Assembly (NCBI RefSeq): GCF_003633685.1
Contig: NZ_RBKT01000001.1
Location: forward strand, 6,944,001 to 7,008,000
Reading direction: 5' to 3'
From: Micromonospora pisi
GTDB lineage: Bacteria > Actinomycetota > Actinomycetes > Mycobacteriales > Micromonosporaceae
DNA: 64,000 nucleotides
In this document: piece after piece, positions 39,091 to 48,008 of the stretch
How positions within the stretch are numbered: position 1 is the stretch's first letter
How the letters are laid out: each line of letters opens with the position of its first letter
The notes under the pieces: model-generated
What the model saw: the letters and a program-made list of their open reading frames with translations, nothing else
Told to the model about the DNA's origin: nothing
Database searches by the model: none
Translations under genes and position numbers: made by a program

Positions 39091-40089
39091 GTGACCGGTC
39101 GTCAATCGATCGTTCTGAATGGAGATCTCGGCAGCGGCAAGAGCACGGTGTCGATCGAACTCAGCAAGCGGCTCGGCCTGCGCCGGATCAGCGTCGGCGA
39201 CCTCTACCGTGAGATGGCGCAGCGGCGTCAGATGACCACGCTCCAGCTCAACCTGCACGCCGAGCTCGACCAGGCGGTGGATGGCTACGTCGACCAGCTC
39301 CAGCAGGACATCGCCGACTCCGGTGAGCAGTTGATCGTCGACAGCCGGCTCGCCTGGCACTTCTTCCGGGACGCGCTCAAGATCCACATGATCACCGAGC
39401 CGACCGAGGCGGCCCGCCGGGTGCTGGCCCGCCCCTCCGGCCCGGCCGAGAGCTACGCCTCGGTCGAGGAGGCGAAGGCCAAGCTGCACGAGCGCAGCGA
39501 GAGCGAGCGTGGGCGGTTCATCCTCCGGTACGGCGTGGACAAGGCGAAACTGCGCAACTACGACCTGATCTGTGACACCACTCGGGCCTCGGCGATGGAG
39601 GTGGTCGAACACGTGATCGCCGCCTTCGAGGGCTCCCTCGGCAAGGAGGTGCTGCGCGACTCCCCGCCGCTGCTCCTGCTCGACCCCGGCCGGATCTACC
39701 CCAGCCAGGAGATCCAGGGCCTGCGCGGGCTCTGGGAATCGGACTTCGTCGCCGACGTCGCCCAGGCCGGCGAGGCGGCGCTGGAACCGCTGAGCATCGG
39801 TTACACCGGCTCCGAGTTCTTCGTCGTCGACGGCCACCGTCGGCTCAGCGCCGCCCTGCGCAACGGCTTCAAGCTCGTTCCCGGCCGGCTGGTGGCCGAG
39901 GTCGACGAGCCCGTGGTCGCTGGCCGCTCCGCGATCGAGTTCTTCCAGGCCGAGGTGGGACTGGGCGCAATCTACGACTGGGACGCCGCGCACAACGTCT
40001 CGCTGCCGTTGCCCGAGCACGTGCTCGCCCAGGCCGAGGCCGCCCCGGCGGACCCGCTGCTGACCAGCGAGGCCGGCATCTCCTCGTAA
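39091..40089 (+). CDS. NMP-kinase-like P-loop domain fused to ParB-like domain
   Basis: A 332-residue protein. The start is set at GTG 39091, ten bases after AGGGG and directly before the conserved-looking MTGRQSIVLNGDLGSGKST; the frame is open to 39043. The first ~185 residues look like a cytidylate-kinase-type P-loop domain (GDLGSGKST at about 11-19, ISVGDLYREMA, VDSRLAWHFF, and a lid-like ERSESERGRF). The C-terminal ~130 residues contain a ParB/Srx-like segment (YPSQEIQGL, SEFFVVDGHRRLSAALRNG). Both parts are visible; the combined role is unknown. It might be a nucleotide-dependent regulatory kinase. It is transcribed alone, ahead of the def cluster. Confidence 0.85.
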   Translation: MTGRQSIVLNGDLGSGKSTVSIELSKRLGLRRISVGDLYREMAQRRQMTTLQLNLHAELDQAVDGYVDQLQQDIADSGEQLIVDSRLAWHFFRDALKIHMITEPTEAARRVLARPSGPAESYASVEEAKAKLHERSESERGRFILRYGVDKAKLRNYDLICDTTRASAMEVVEHVIAAFEGSLGKEVLRDSPPLLLLDPGRIYPSQEIQGLRGLWESDFVADVAQAGEAALEPLSIGYTGSEFFVVDGHRRLSAALRNGFKLVPGRLVAEVDEPVVAGRSAIEFFQAEVGLGAIYDWDAAHNVSLPLPEHVLAQAEAAPADPLLTSEAGISS

Positions 40090-40160
40090 CCGGTCTCCTG
40101 CCGACCCGGATCTTCCACTGGCCCGCACCTTCCACCGGCCCGGACCGGTTCGATCCAAGA

Positions 40161-40186
40161 CGGCCCGGCACCCGGCTGCCGGGCCG
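40161..40186 (+). terminator. Terminator-like hairpin after kinase-ParB gene
   Basis: A perfect 10-bp stem (40161-40170 with 40177-40186) with a 6-nt loop lies 71 bases after the stop, in the 361-bp gap 40090-40450. The rest of that gap has no gene. It also holds the def leader hairpin and a possible -10 box TAGACT at 40331-40336. Confidence 0.5.
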
Positions 40187-40355
40187 CCGCCTGGCGACAC
40201 ACCACCCCCCGGCGTGCCCAGCAGGCGCCCGTACCGGCCGGTGGGCCAGATCCAGCGGACCGGCCCAGCCCCCACGCGCGACGAGCCGTCGCCCGTGTCG
40301 GTGGCCTGAAATCTGCCGGTACCGCCGCCGTAGACTGGTACGGCAGTATCCATCC

Positions 40356-40381
40356 CGCCCGCCCTGTCCTCCGGGCGGGCG
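40356..40381 (+). promoter_or_regulatory. Hairpin in the def leader
   Basis: CGCCCGCCC (40356-40364) pairs perfectly with GGGCGGGCG (40373-40381) and is followed by TTCCCCC. It lies downstream of the candidate -10 box and 69 bases before def, so it may be an attenuator or simply stabilise the leader. Confidence 0.35.
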
Positions 40382-40450
40382 TTCCCCCGGGTGGCCGTCC
40401 CAGCCTCACCAGCCGAGCCGTCCCGCCCACCAGTTAAGGAGCCGTCCCGC

Positions 40451-41011
40451 GTGACCGTCCAGCCCATCCGTCTGTTCGGGGATCCGGTGCTGCGTACGCC
40501 GGCCGAGCCGGTGGTCGACTTCGATCGGGAGCTGCGCAAGCTGGTCGCCGACCTGACCGACACCATGCGTGACCGCAGCGGTGCCGGACTGGCCGCCCCG
40601 CAGCTCGGCGTCGGCCTGCGGGTGTTCACCTTCGACGTGGACGACGTCGTCGGGCACTTGATCAACCCGGTGCTCTCCTTCCCGGACGAGGAGGAACAGG
40701 ACGGCCCGGAGGGCTGCCTCTCCATCCCCGGCCTCTACTTCGACACCAAACGCCGGCAGAACGTCGTCGCCAAGGGCTTCAACTCGTACGGAGACCCGCT
40801 CCAGATCGTCGGCACCGGCCTGATGGCCCGCTGCGTGCAGCACGAGACCGACCACCTCGACGGTGTGCTCTTCCTCGACCGACTCGACACCGAGGGGCGC
40901 AAGGAGGCGATGAAGGCGATCCGCGCGGCGGAGTGGTACGACGCCGGTGCGCCGCCGGTGGTCAAGGTCAGCCCGCACGGCGCGGGCGGCCCCTTCGGGC
41001 TCGGTCGGTGA
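40451..41011 (+). CDS. def: Peptide deformylase
   Basis: A 186-residue metalloenzyme removing the formyl group from nascent N-terminal methionine. Motif 1 is [10 protein letters not shown], motif 2 is EGCLSIP with the metal Cys, and motif 3 is QHETDHLDG with the metal histidines and catalytic Glu. The start is GTG 40451 after AAGGAG; the frame open to 40391 is GC-rich leader. It forms a tight operon with fmt (GTGA overlap), which is functionally logical because Fmt adds the formyl group. Confidence 0.97.
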   Translation: MTVQPIRLFGDPVLRTPAEPVVDFDRELRKLVADLTDTMRDRSGAGLAAPQLGVGLRVFTFDVDDVVGHLINPVLSFPDEEEQDGPEGCLSIPGLYFDTKRRQNVVAKGFNSYGDPLQIVGTGLMARCVQHETDHLDGVLFLDRLDTEGRKEAMKAIRAAEWYDAGAPPVVKVSPHGAGGPFGLGR

Positions 41012-41961
41012 CCGGGGTGCGTCTGGTCTTCGCCGGTACGCCGGCCGTCGCGCTGCCCGCCCTCGACGCCGTCGCCGCCTCCCGGCACGAACTGCTCGCC
41101 GTGGTGACCCGTCCCGACGCCCCCGCCGGTCGTGGCCGGGGCCTGGTCCGGTCGCCGGTCGGCGCCTGGGCCGACGAGCGGGGCATCGAGGTGTTGACCC
41201 CGGCCCGCCCCCGTGAGCCCGAGTTCCTCGACCGGCTCCGTGAGCTGGCCCCGGACTGCGTGCCGGTGGTCGCCTACGGTGCGCTGGTGCCGCCGGTGGC
41301 ACTGGAGATCCCCACCCACGGCTGGGTCAACCTGCACTTCTCGCTCCTGCCCGCCTGGCGGGGCGCCGCTCCGGTCCAGCACGCGGTGCTGCACGGCGAC
41401 GAGCTGACCGGCGCGAGCGTCTTCCAGCTCGAAGCCGGGCTCGACACCGGCCCGGTCTTCGGCACCGTGACCGACGAGATCCGTCCCACCGACACCTCCG
41501 GTGACCTGCTGACCCGGCTCGCCGCCGCCGGTGCCGGGCTGCTCGTGGCGGTCCTCGACGCGATCGAGGAAGGCACCGCGCGGGCCGAGCCGCAGCCGGC
41601 CGACGGCGTGTCGCTGGCCCCCAAGCTGACCGTCGACGACGGCCAGGTCCGCTGGACCGAGCCGGGTTTCGCGGTCGACCGGCGGATCCGCGCCGCCACC
41701 CCGGCGCCCGGCGCCTGGACCACCTTCCGCGGCGACCGGATCAAACTCGGCCCGGTCCGCCCGATCGCCAACCCACCCGAACTCACACCAGGGGAGCTTC
41801 TCGTCGAACGGAACCAGGTACTGGCCGGCACCGCCACCACCGCTGTAGCGCTGGGCGAGGTGCGGGCGGCAGGCAAGAAGCCGATGTCCGCCGCGGACTG
41901 GGCGCGCGGCGTCCGGGTCGCACCGGGTGAGAGCTTCCAGCCCGCCGAGGTGACCGCATGA
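41008..41961 (+). CDS. fmt: Methionyl-tRNA formyltransferase
   Basis: A 317-residue enzyme formylating initiator Met-tRNA with 10-formyl-THF. GTG 41008 overlaps the def stop and gives the N-terminus [17 protein letters not shown]. The substrate-binding [20 protein letters not shown] segment contains the conserved catalytic loop, and the C-terminal domain contains [10 protein letters not shown] and [15 protein letters not shown] overlap with rsmB follows. Confidence 0.97.
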   Translation: MTGVRLVFAGTPAVALPALDAVAASRHELLAVVTRPDAPAGRGRGLVRSPVGAWADERGIEVLTPARPREPEFLDRLRELAPDCVPVVAYGALVPPVALEIPTHGWVNLHFSLLPAWRGAAPVQHAVLHGDELTGASVFQLEAGLDTGPVFGTVTDEIRPTDTSGDLLTRLAAAGAGLLVAVLDAIEEGTARAEPQPADGVSLAPKLTVDDGQVRWTEPGFAVDRRIRAATPAPGAWTTFRGDRIKLGPVRPIANPPELTPGELLVERNQVLAGTATTAVALGEVRAAGKKPMSAADWARGVRVAPGESFQPAEVTA

Positions 41962-43508
41962 GCGCCCCGCTGGAGAACCGCGACCGGACCGAGCGCCCGG
42001 ACGAGAACGGCCCCGACCGTTCCGCTGGCGATCGGGCGGCCCGCCCGGACGAGCGCGGCCGGAACCGTACCGACGACCGGGGGCGGGACACCCGGCCGGG
42101 CCGGGACCGGTTCGCCGGCCCCGCACGTGGCCGACCCGCCCAGCCACCGGCCGACCTCGCCCGCCAGGCGGCGTACGAGGCGGTGGCGGCGGTGCACCGC
42201 GACGACGCGTACGCCAACCTGGTGCTGCCGGGCCTCCTGCGGGACATGCGGCTGCACGGCCGCGACGCCGCCTTCGCCACCGAACTGACCTACGGCACCC
42301 TGCGGGTCCGGGGCACCCTGGACGCGATCCTCGCCGCGGCGGCGGGGCGCGACGTGGCGCGGATCGACCCGCAGCCGCGTGACGCGTTGCGGATCGGCGC
42401 CTACCAGCTGCTCTACACCCGGGTGCCGGCGCACGCCGCGGTCTCCGCAACGGTCGACCTGGTCCGTTCGGTGGCGCCCGGGGCGACCGGGTTCACCAAC
42501 GCGGTCATGCGGGAGATCTCCGGCAAGGACCTCGACACCTGGGTCACCGAGCTGGCCCCGTCGTACGAGTCCGACCCGGTCGGGCACCTGGCGGTCGCGT
42601 ACAGCCACCCGGAGTGGATCGTCCGGTCCTTCGCCGAGTCCCTCGGCGGCGATCTGGCCGAGACCCGCCGGCTGCTGATCGAGGACAACGAGCGTCCGCC
42701 GGTGCACCTCTGCGCCCGGCCCGGCCGCGCCGATCCGGTCGAGCTGGCCGAAGCGGTGGGCGGGGCGCCCGGCGCCTTCTCGCCGTACGCGGTCTACCTC
42801 GGCGGCGGCGCCCCGGGCGACCTGCCCGCGGTGACCGAGGGCCGGGCACACGTGCAGGACGAGGGTTCGCAGCTCGTCGCGACGGCGCTCGCCGCGGCCC
42901 CGGTCGAGGGGACCGACAGCCGGTGGCTGGACCTTTGCGCCGGCCCCGGCGGCAAGGCGGGCCTGCTCGGCTCCCTGGCCGCACAGCGGGGCGCGACCCT
43001 GACCGCGGTGGAGGTGGCCGAGCACCGCGCCCGGCTGGTCTCGCAGGCGGTCCGTGGCCTGCCGGTCACCGTGCTCACCATGGACGGGCGGACCGCCGGC
43101 AACGATCCCGACCTGCCGGCGGGTGGCTTCGACCGGGTTCTGGTCGACGCGCCCTGCACCGGGCTCGGCTCGTTGCGGCGGCGTCCGGAGTCACGTTGGC
43201 GTCGCCAGCCCTCCGACCTGCCACCGCTGACCCGGCTCCAGCGGGAACTGCTCACCGCCGCGCTGCGGGCGGTCCGCCCCGGCGGGGTGGTGGCCTACGT
43301 GACCTGCTCGCCGCATGTGGTGGAGACGCACGTGACGGTCACCGAGGCGGCCCGGCGCTCCGGCGTACCGGTCGATTTTGTCGACGCCCGGCCGCTGCTG
43401 CCGGCGGGCATGCCCGGCCTCGGCGACGGTCCGACCGTGCAGCTCTGGCCGCACCGGCACGGCACCGACGCGATGTTCCTGGCGGTACTGCGCCGCAGCG
43501 GCGAGTAG
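41958..43508 (+). CDS. rsmB: 16S rRNA m5C967 methyltransferase
   Basis: A 516-residue SAM-dependent RNA methylase. A disordered N-terminal ~60 residues, rich in Arg, Asp and Gly, precedes the NusB-like RNA-binding domain ([37 protein letters not shown]). The Rossmann domain has [14 protein letters not shown] for [24 protein letters not shown], and the catalytic Cys in VAYVTCSPH. The N-terminal extension is longer than in E. coli. ATG 41958 overlaps the fmt stop. Confidence 0.95.
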   Translation: MSAPLENRDRTERPDENGPDRSAGDRAARPDERGRNRTDDRGRDTRPGRDRFAGPARGRPAQPPADLARQAAYEAVAAVHRDDAYANLVLPGLLRDMRLHGRDAAFATELTYGTLRVRGTLDAILAAAAGRDVARIDPQPRDALRIGAYQLLYTRVPAHAAVSATVDLVRSVAPGATGFTNAVMREISGKDLDTWVTELAPSYESDPVGHLAVAYSHPEWIVRSFAESLGGDLAETRRLLIEDNERPPVHLCARPGRADPVELAEAVGGAPGAFSPYAVYLGGGAPGDLPAVTEGRAHVQDEGSQLVATALAAAPVEGTDSRWLDLCAGPGGKAGLLGSLAAQRGATLTAVEVAEHRARLVSQAVRGLPVTVLTMDGRTAGNDPDLPAGGFDRVLVDAPCTGLGSLRRRPESRWRRQPSDLPPLTRLQRELLTAALRAVRPGGVVAYVTCSPHVVETHVTVTEAARRSGVPVDFVDARPLLPAGMPGLGDGPTVQLWPHRHGTDAMFLAVLRRSGE

Positions 43509-43540
43509 CCGCCCTCGGTCCGTCAGCGGCTGTCGCACCA

Positions 43541-43582
43541 GTGGGGTGTCACGCGGGTCGTCCGACCGGCGTGACACCCCAC
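43541..43582. terminator. Bidirectional terminator, 14-bp perfect stem
   Basis: GTGGGGTGTCACGC (43541-43554) is perfectly inverted at 43569-43582, with a further 4-5 bp inner stem in the loop. It lies between the convergent rsmB and septum-formation genes and can serve both. Confidence 0.75.
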
Positions 43583-43637
43583 TTCGTGGCTTTGTCGGCA
43601 GGGCCGGCCCGTTCCGGGACGACCCTGCCGACCCCGG

Positions 43638-44531
43638 TCAGTTGATCGGCAGCCCGCCGGACCCGGCACCCCTGAGGGAACGGGTCACCTGGCGCTTGTC
43701 GAGCCAGAGGAAACAGTGCACCCCACGGTTGCCGGCGTCCCACTCCGCCTCGCCGGGGTAGTAGGTGATCCAGCCGCTGCGGTACTTCATGTCACCGTTG
43801 TTGGGCACCTTGGCGAAGCTGGCGATCGCCGCGAGACAGCCCCGCTCGATCCGGCCCTTGTCCTTGAGGAGCGCGTCGTACGAGACGTCTGGTCCGTTCC
43901 AGATCCCGGCGAACTCGGTGTTGTGCTTCGCGGTGCAGTTCACCGGTTGCATCTCGAGGATTTCGCCGTCGGCATCGAGCTTCGGGTTGAAGCAGCCGTA
44001 CGCCAGCGCGGAGGCCCCGCTCATCGCGCCCTTGAGGCTGCCGGTACGGGCCACCACGTCGCGGTTGTCCAGGCCGTCGATCTCGCCGACGTCGCACCGG
44101 AACCAGCGGGCGCCACCGGACCACGCGTAGTTCGATGGCGGGATCAGGCTCAGGGTCAGCCGACCGGCCCGCCAGTCGCCGCCGACCACCTCGTTGACCT
44201 TCGTGTCGCACTCCGCCCGCGCCGTCCGCCAGGCGGGCGAGCCGTCCGGCGGCGGGGTCGCCCGGTCCGCCTCGGCGCCGGTGAAGGTGCCCACGTACAG
44301 GGTCTCGGCGTCGTGTTGCTCGGCGCACTCGACCGGCTGGTAGGAGCTCAGGAAGCCGACCTCCACGAACCGGGGGTGGCAGGCACCGACCGCCGGAACC
44401 ACGGCGACCGGCTCACCGATCGCCGCCCAGTCGTCGGTCAGGTTGCCGTCCACGCCCGCTGGCAGCGCGCAGCCACCCAGCGTCAGCGCCGTCAACCCAC
44501 CGAGTGCCACCGCAGCCAGCCACCGTCGCAT
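43638..44531 (-). CDS. Septum-formation-domain lipoprotein
   Basis: A 297-residue exported lipoprotein. ATG 44529-44531 has GGGGAGGAC eight bases upstream, followed by the signal MRRWLAAVALGG and the lipobox LGGC. The mature part contains two related Cys-rich halves (VGACHPRF with VECAEQHDAETLYVG, and YGCFNPKL with VNCTAKHNTEFAGIW). This is the pattern of the actinobacterial septum-formation family, whose members are membrane-anchored and of poorly known function. It is divergent from the epimerase gene, and the 325-bp gap must hold both promoters. Confidence 0.85.
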   Translation of the reverse strand: MRRWLAAVALGGLTALTLGGCALPAGVDGNLTDDWAAIGEPVAVVPAVGACHPRFVEVGFLSSYQPVECAEQHDAETLYVGTFTGAEADRATPPPDGSPAWRTARAECDTKVNEVVGGDWRAGRLTLSLIPPSNYAWSGGARWFRCDVGEIDGLDNRDVVARTGSLKGAMSGASALAYGCFNPKLDADGEILEMQPVNCTAKHNTEFAGIWNGPDVSYDALLKDKGRIERGCLAAIASFAKVPNNGDMKYRSGWITYYPGEAEWDAGNRGVHCFLWLDKRQVTRSLRGAGSGGLPIN

Positions 44532-44856
44532 GTGCTCGTCCTCCCCGGGGACCCGACGGCCAGCTTCCCCGCCCGGCCGGGCGGGGTGGGCCATCGGCCG
44601 AGCAGCATACCGGTACCGGGCCAGCACGGTTCCAGTTGCGTCAGCATCGGGGCGTGCCCGGGTCGGCCGCCCGTCCGGGTAGCACCGCCACCCGCCGGTC
44701 CACATGCGTCGGTCGACCAACGGTGCCGGATATCCACCGATCGGTGCGGTCCGGGCCGGAACGGGTGTCCCCGGCAGGAGCTGGATCGTCGTACGATTGC
44801 TGGACCTCTCACGTCTCTGCCTCGCAGCGGCGGAATCTGGCCAGATCGGACCCCAC

Positions 44857-45804
44857 GTGCACGTACTGGTCACCGGTGGGCTCGGCTTCCTCGGGCACGC
44901 GGTCAGTCTCCACCTGCTCGCGTCGGGACACCGGGTGACCGTGTTGAGCCGGCGTAGGTCCACCGAGCGGCTCGCTCCCGGAGCCGAACTGGTCACCGGG
45001 GATCTGCGGGACCGGGCACGACTGGCCCGGCTGGTCGGCGAGGGCGGATTCGACGGCGTGTGCCATCTGGCCGCGCTGACCAGCGCCGGGGACTCGCTCA
45101 CCGACCCGCTCACCTATTTCGACGTCAACGCCGTGGGCACGTTCAACCTGCTCAAGGCGTTCGAGCAGGCCAGTGAGGAACGGCCGGGAATCTCCTTCGT
45201 GTTCGCCTCGACCAACATCGTGTACGGGTCGCGGCCCGAGGGGGCGCTCACCGAGGACCTCGACACGCACCCGGAGAGCCCGTACGCCACCTCCAAGGTT
45301 GCCGCGGAGCAGCTTGTCGCCGCGCAGGCCTCGATCGGGGCGATCGGTGCCACGACCCTGCGTCTGTTCAACCTCGCCGGCGCGGCCGGTGGGGTGGGCG
45401 ACCTCGACCCGGGTCGGATCGTCCCGAACGTTTTCCGGGCGATGACCGGTCAACTGCCGCACGTGACCCTCAACGGGGGCGGGGCGGCGGTCCGTGACTT
45501 CGTGCACGTGATGGACGCGGCGGAGGCGTTCCGGCTGGCAGTGGAACGCACCCGGCCCGGCGAGCACCGGCTGCTCAACATCGGCAGCGGGCACGGGACC
45601 AGCATGCTGGAGGTGGTCACCACCGCCCAGCAGGTCACCGGTCGGACCGTCGACGTACGCCGGCTGCCGCCCAAACCCGAGCCGTTCCGGCTGACCGCGG
45701 ACATCAACCTGGCCCGGGTGATGCTCGACTGGGAGCCCCGCCGGTCGGCGTTGGCGGAGATCCTCACCGACGCCTGGGCGGCGTGGCCGGTGCCCGGTCG
45801 TTGA
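44857..45804 (+). CDS. NAD-dependent sugar epimerase/dehydratase (SDR)
   Basis: A 315-residue extended short-chain dehydrogenase resembling UDP-glucose 4-epimerases. GTG 44857 gives HVLVTGGLGFLGHAV, the Rossmann glycine motif. The catalytic Ser/Thr region is FVFASTNIVYG and the YxxxK pair is in SPYATSKVAAE. LNGGGAAVRDFVHVMDAA is the nucleotide-sugar segment. The sugar substrate is unknown. The start is uncertain because no good ribosome-binding site precedes GTG 44857 and the frame is open to 44704. The stop TGA (45802-45804) lies inside the first unit of a 13-bp tandem repeat. Confidence 0.85.
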   Translation: MHVLVTGGLGFLGHAVSLHLLASGHRVTVLSRRRSTERLAPGAELVTGDLRDRARLARLVGEGGFDGVCHLAALTSAGDSLTDPLTYFDVNAVGTFNLLKAFEQASEERPGISFVFASTNIVYGSRPEGALTEDLDTHPESPYATSKVAAEQLVAAQASIGAIGATTLRLFNLAGAAGGVGDLDPGRIVPNVFRAMTGQLPHVTLNGGGAAVRDFVHVMDAAEAFRLAVERTRPGEHRLLNIGSGHGTSMLEVVTTAQQVTGRTVDVRRLPPKPEPFRLTADINLARVMLDWEPRRSALAEILTDAWAAWPVPGR

Positions 45805-45922
45805 CCGCTGTCGTTGACCGCTGTCGTTGACCGCTGTCGTTGACCGCTGTCGTTGACCGCTGTCGTTGACCGCTGTCGTTGACCGCTGTCGCTGTCGCTG
45901 TCGCTGTCGTTGACCGCTGTCG
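45801..45922. repeat. 13-bp minisatellite TTGACCGCTGTCG
   Basis: Seven consecutive perfect copies of TTGACCGCTGTCG run from 45801 to 45891. Three copies of the subunit CTGTCG follow (45892-45909), then one more full 13-mer (45910-45922). The array fills most of the gap between the convergent epimerase and PEP mutase-family genes. It begins with the last bases of the epimerase stop codon. Confidence 0.95.
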
Positions 45923-45942
45923 CTGAGTTGGTCGGCGCCGGG

Positions 45943-46815
45943 TCAGCGCGGTGCCCGGCGGCCCGCCTCCCGGACCAGCCGTTGCAGCCCGTGATAGTCC
46001 ACGGCCTGACCGGGTGGTGGTGTGCTGCGGTGCGCGGCGTCCGCGACGGCCAGGGCGGCACCTAGGGCACTGCGGTAGAGGGCCGACCCGGTGCTGACCC
46101 GGGCCACCCCGGCGGTCCCGCAGGCGCCGAGGTCGAGGCCGGGCTGCCAGAGGATGTTCAGCGGCAGGTCCACCGCCTTGGCCACGGTCGCGATCTCGGC
46201 GGGTTCGGTCAGGCCGGGCACGAACACGCCACTGGCTCCGGCGTCCCGGTACGTGGCGAGCCGCCGGACGGTCTCCCGGACCCGGTCCCGCCCCCGCCCA
46301 TCTCCGGTTAGGAAGGGCCCCTTCACATCCCTATGCGTTAACAAGGGGCCCTTCCTTCCGACGGGGAGCCAGTAGGTGTCGGTACGGGCGTTGACGAAGA
46401 GCGTCGGCGCGGCGGCGGTGACCGCACCGATGATGGCGGCGTGCTGCTCCGGTGATCGGAGTCGTCCGTCCGCCCGGCCGTCCTCGAGGTTGATCCCGGC
46501 GACGCCGATCTCGGCGAGTTCGGCGGCGAGCGTGGCGACCAGGGCCGGATCGTCGCCGTACCCGCCTTCGAGGTCGACGGTGAGCGGTACCGGTAGCCGG
46601 GGGACGAGGTGTCCGGCGAGGGCGACGGTGAGTTCGGCGCCGGCTCCGGCGCCGTCGGGTAGGCCGACGGAGGCGGTCACGCCGAGGCTGGTGGTGCCGA
46701 CGGCGGGGAAGCCCGCCTCGGCCAGCAGCAGCGCGGAGGCGACGTCCCATGCGTTCGGCAGGAGGAACGGGGAGCCGCGTCGGTGCAGTGCGGCGAAGTC
46801 CGAGGTGTGGGTCAT
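45943..46815 (-). CDS. Isocitrate lyase/PEP phosphomutase family protein
   Basis: A 290-residue TIM-barrel enzyme. It has LLPNAWDVASALLLAEAG and VGTTSLGVTASVG, the metal site in VDLEGGYGDD, GINLEDGRADG, NARTDTYWL, and the closing NILWQPG. Relatives act on oxaloacetate, 2-methylisocitrate or phosphonopyruvate; the substrate here is unknown. ATG 46813-46815 overlaps the P450 stop (ATGA), so the two are co-expressed. A 47-bp palindromic element (46310-46356) is inserted in frame after NARTDTYWLPVG and adds about 20 residues not expected in the family. Confidence 0.85.
   Translation of the reverse strand: MTHTSDFAALHRRGSPFLLPNAWDVASALLLAEAGFPAVGTTSLGVTASVGLPDGAGAGAELTVALAGHLVPRLPVPLTVDLEGGYGDDPALVATLAAELAEIGVAGINLEDGRADGRLRSPEQHAAIIGAVTAAAPTLFVNARTDTYWLPVGRKGPLLTHRDVKGPFLTGDGRGRDRVRETVRRLATYRDAGASGVFVPGLTEPAEIATVAKAVDLPLNILWQPGLDLGACGTAGVARVSTGSALYRSALGAALAVADAAHRSTPPPGQAVDYHGLQRLVREAGRRAPR
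46310..46356. repeat. Palindromic mini-element inside coding sequence
   Basis: AGGAAGGGCCCCTT (46310-46323) is perfectly inverted at 46343-46356, flanking 19 bases with TATGCGTTAAC. Its AT-rich centre contrasts with the surrounding gene. My impression is that similar AAGGGCCC-type palindromes are scattered through Micromonosporaceae genomes, mostly between genes; this one lies inside a gene in frame. Confidence 0.7.
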
Positions 46816-47852
46816 CGCCGCTCCATCAGCAGTCGCGTCGGCAGCCGCAGGTTCGGCCGGGGCTCGTAGCCCATTCGTTGTCCCGGCACCGGCCGCAGGC
46901 CCCTGGCCAGGGTCGCGCTGAGGAAGCCGCCGGCCACCGCGCGGGCCTGCGTCGCTCCCGGGCAGGCGTGCGGACCGGCGCCGAAGGTGGCGGGTGGAGC
47001 GGGCGGTCCGGTCTCGGCGGCGGCGAGCAGCACCCACACCGTCGCGCCCGGGGGTACGCCGACGCCACCGAGCGCGACCGGGTCGGCCGCGTGTCTGCGG
47101 GTGCACTGCACCGGCGGCTCCTCGCGGAGCGTCCGTTCGACCAGCCGACCGATTCCGGTGGGGGCGGTGCCGTCCGCGGGGGTGGCCGCGAGCAGTGCGG
47201 AGCCGATGAGTGCGGCGGTCGCGTCACGTGCCTGGAACAGTATTCCGGCGACGGCCGCGACCCGCTCGAAGTCTCCCGCTCCCACTGGTGTGAGCAGCGT
47301 GGTCAGTTCGTCGGCGACGGCATCCGGGTCGTCCGGGGTGGGTGGCGGCGCCAACGTCGGGGCGAGCGCGTCGCAGAGCCGCCCGACCAGGGTGACGGTC
47401 CGGTCGCGGTCGATGGGGGCGACCCCCAGCGCCGTGGCCAGTACGGCGACCGGCACCGTCCGGGCCAGCGGCATGACGTCGAACGGGGCGCGCCGCCCGT
47501 CCAGTAGCGGCCCGGTCTGTTCCTCGGCCGCGCGACGCAGCTCGTCCGGGTTCGGCAGCAGTTCCTCGACTAGCGCGCGACGGCGGGTGTGCGCGGCGCC
47601 GTCGGAGAAGCGTGCCATCCGCGCCTGTAGCGCTCCGGCGGCGCCGGTGCTCACGGCGGTGGGCGGCACCCGTAACGCCGGCGAGTTCAACGCGGCGGTG
47701 ACATCCTCGGGCCGGGCGACCACCCAGCCGTCCGGGTGCCGGTGTGCGGGGCGGGCGCGTAACGCCGCGTACCGCTCGGCGGGGTGGGGGCAGGCGGCGA
47801 TCTCGGGCAGTGGCGGTGGGACGCGGCGCGGCGGTGGTACGGCTTCGGGCAC
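46812..47852 (-). CDS. Cytochrome P450, short and atypical
   Basis: A 346-residue haem protein, shorter than the usual ~400. The Cys-ligand loop FGAGPHACPGATQARAVA is intact. The K-helix, normally with ExxR, reads VERTLREEPPVQ, so aligned to VEELLR the Glu is Arg. The I-helix reads FQARDATAALIG instead of AGxET/DT. Both changes affect residues normally conserved in P450 monooxygenases. Start GTG 47850-47852 is chosen because coding character begins there (VPEAVPPPRR); no ribosome-binding site is clear, and the frame is open much further upstream through rpe antisense. It is coupled to the PEP mutase-family gene. Substrate unknown. Confidence 0.8.
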   Translation of the reverse strand: MPEAVPPPRRVPPPLPEIAACPHPAERYAALRARPAHRHPDGWVVARPEDVTAALNSPALRVPPTAVSTGAAGALQARMARFSDGAAHTRRRALVEELLPNPDELRRAAEEQTGPLLDGRRAPFDVMPLARTVPVAVLATALGVAPIDRDRTVTLVGRLCDALAPTLAPPPTPDDPDAVADELTTLLTPVGAGDFERVAAVAGILFQARDATAALIGSALLAATPADGTAPTGIGRLVERTLREEPPVQCTRRHAADPVALGGVGVPPGATVWVLLAAAETGPPAPPATFGAGPHACPGATQARAVAGGFLSATLARGLRPVPGQRMGYEPRPNLRLPTRLLMERR

Positions 47853-48008
47853 GACGTGGACGCTAGGTGCCGGACGCTTCGGTCGGCGCCGAACAGCGGC
47901 CGGCCGTACGCGCGAGCCGGCAGCCGCGTGGCGGTCGGCGCGGGCCGGTTGTGGGACGGGTCCGGTGGCCCGTGTCGTACGCGTGGCGCACGTTCGTAGA
48001 CTGGCCCG

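Noticed and set aside
45801-45922. CRISPR array
   Set aside because: Units are only 13 bp, directly abutting with no spacers, and no cas genes are nearby.
45450-46061. A minus-strand ORF with a repetitive Ser-Thr-Asn-Asp-Gly-Gln product
   Set aside because: It is simply the translation of the 13-bp minisatellite plus antisense of the epimerase.
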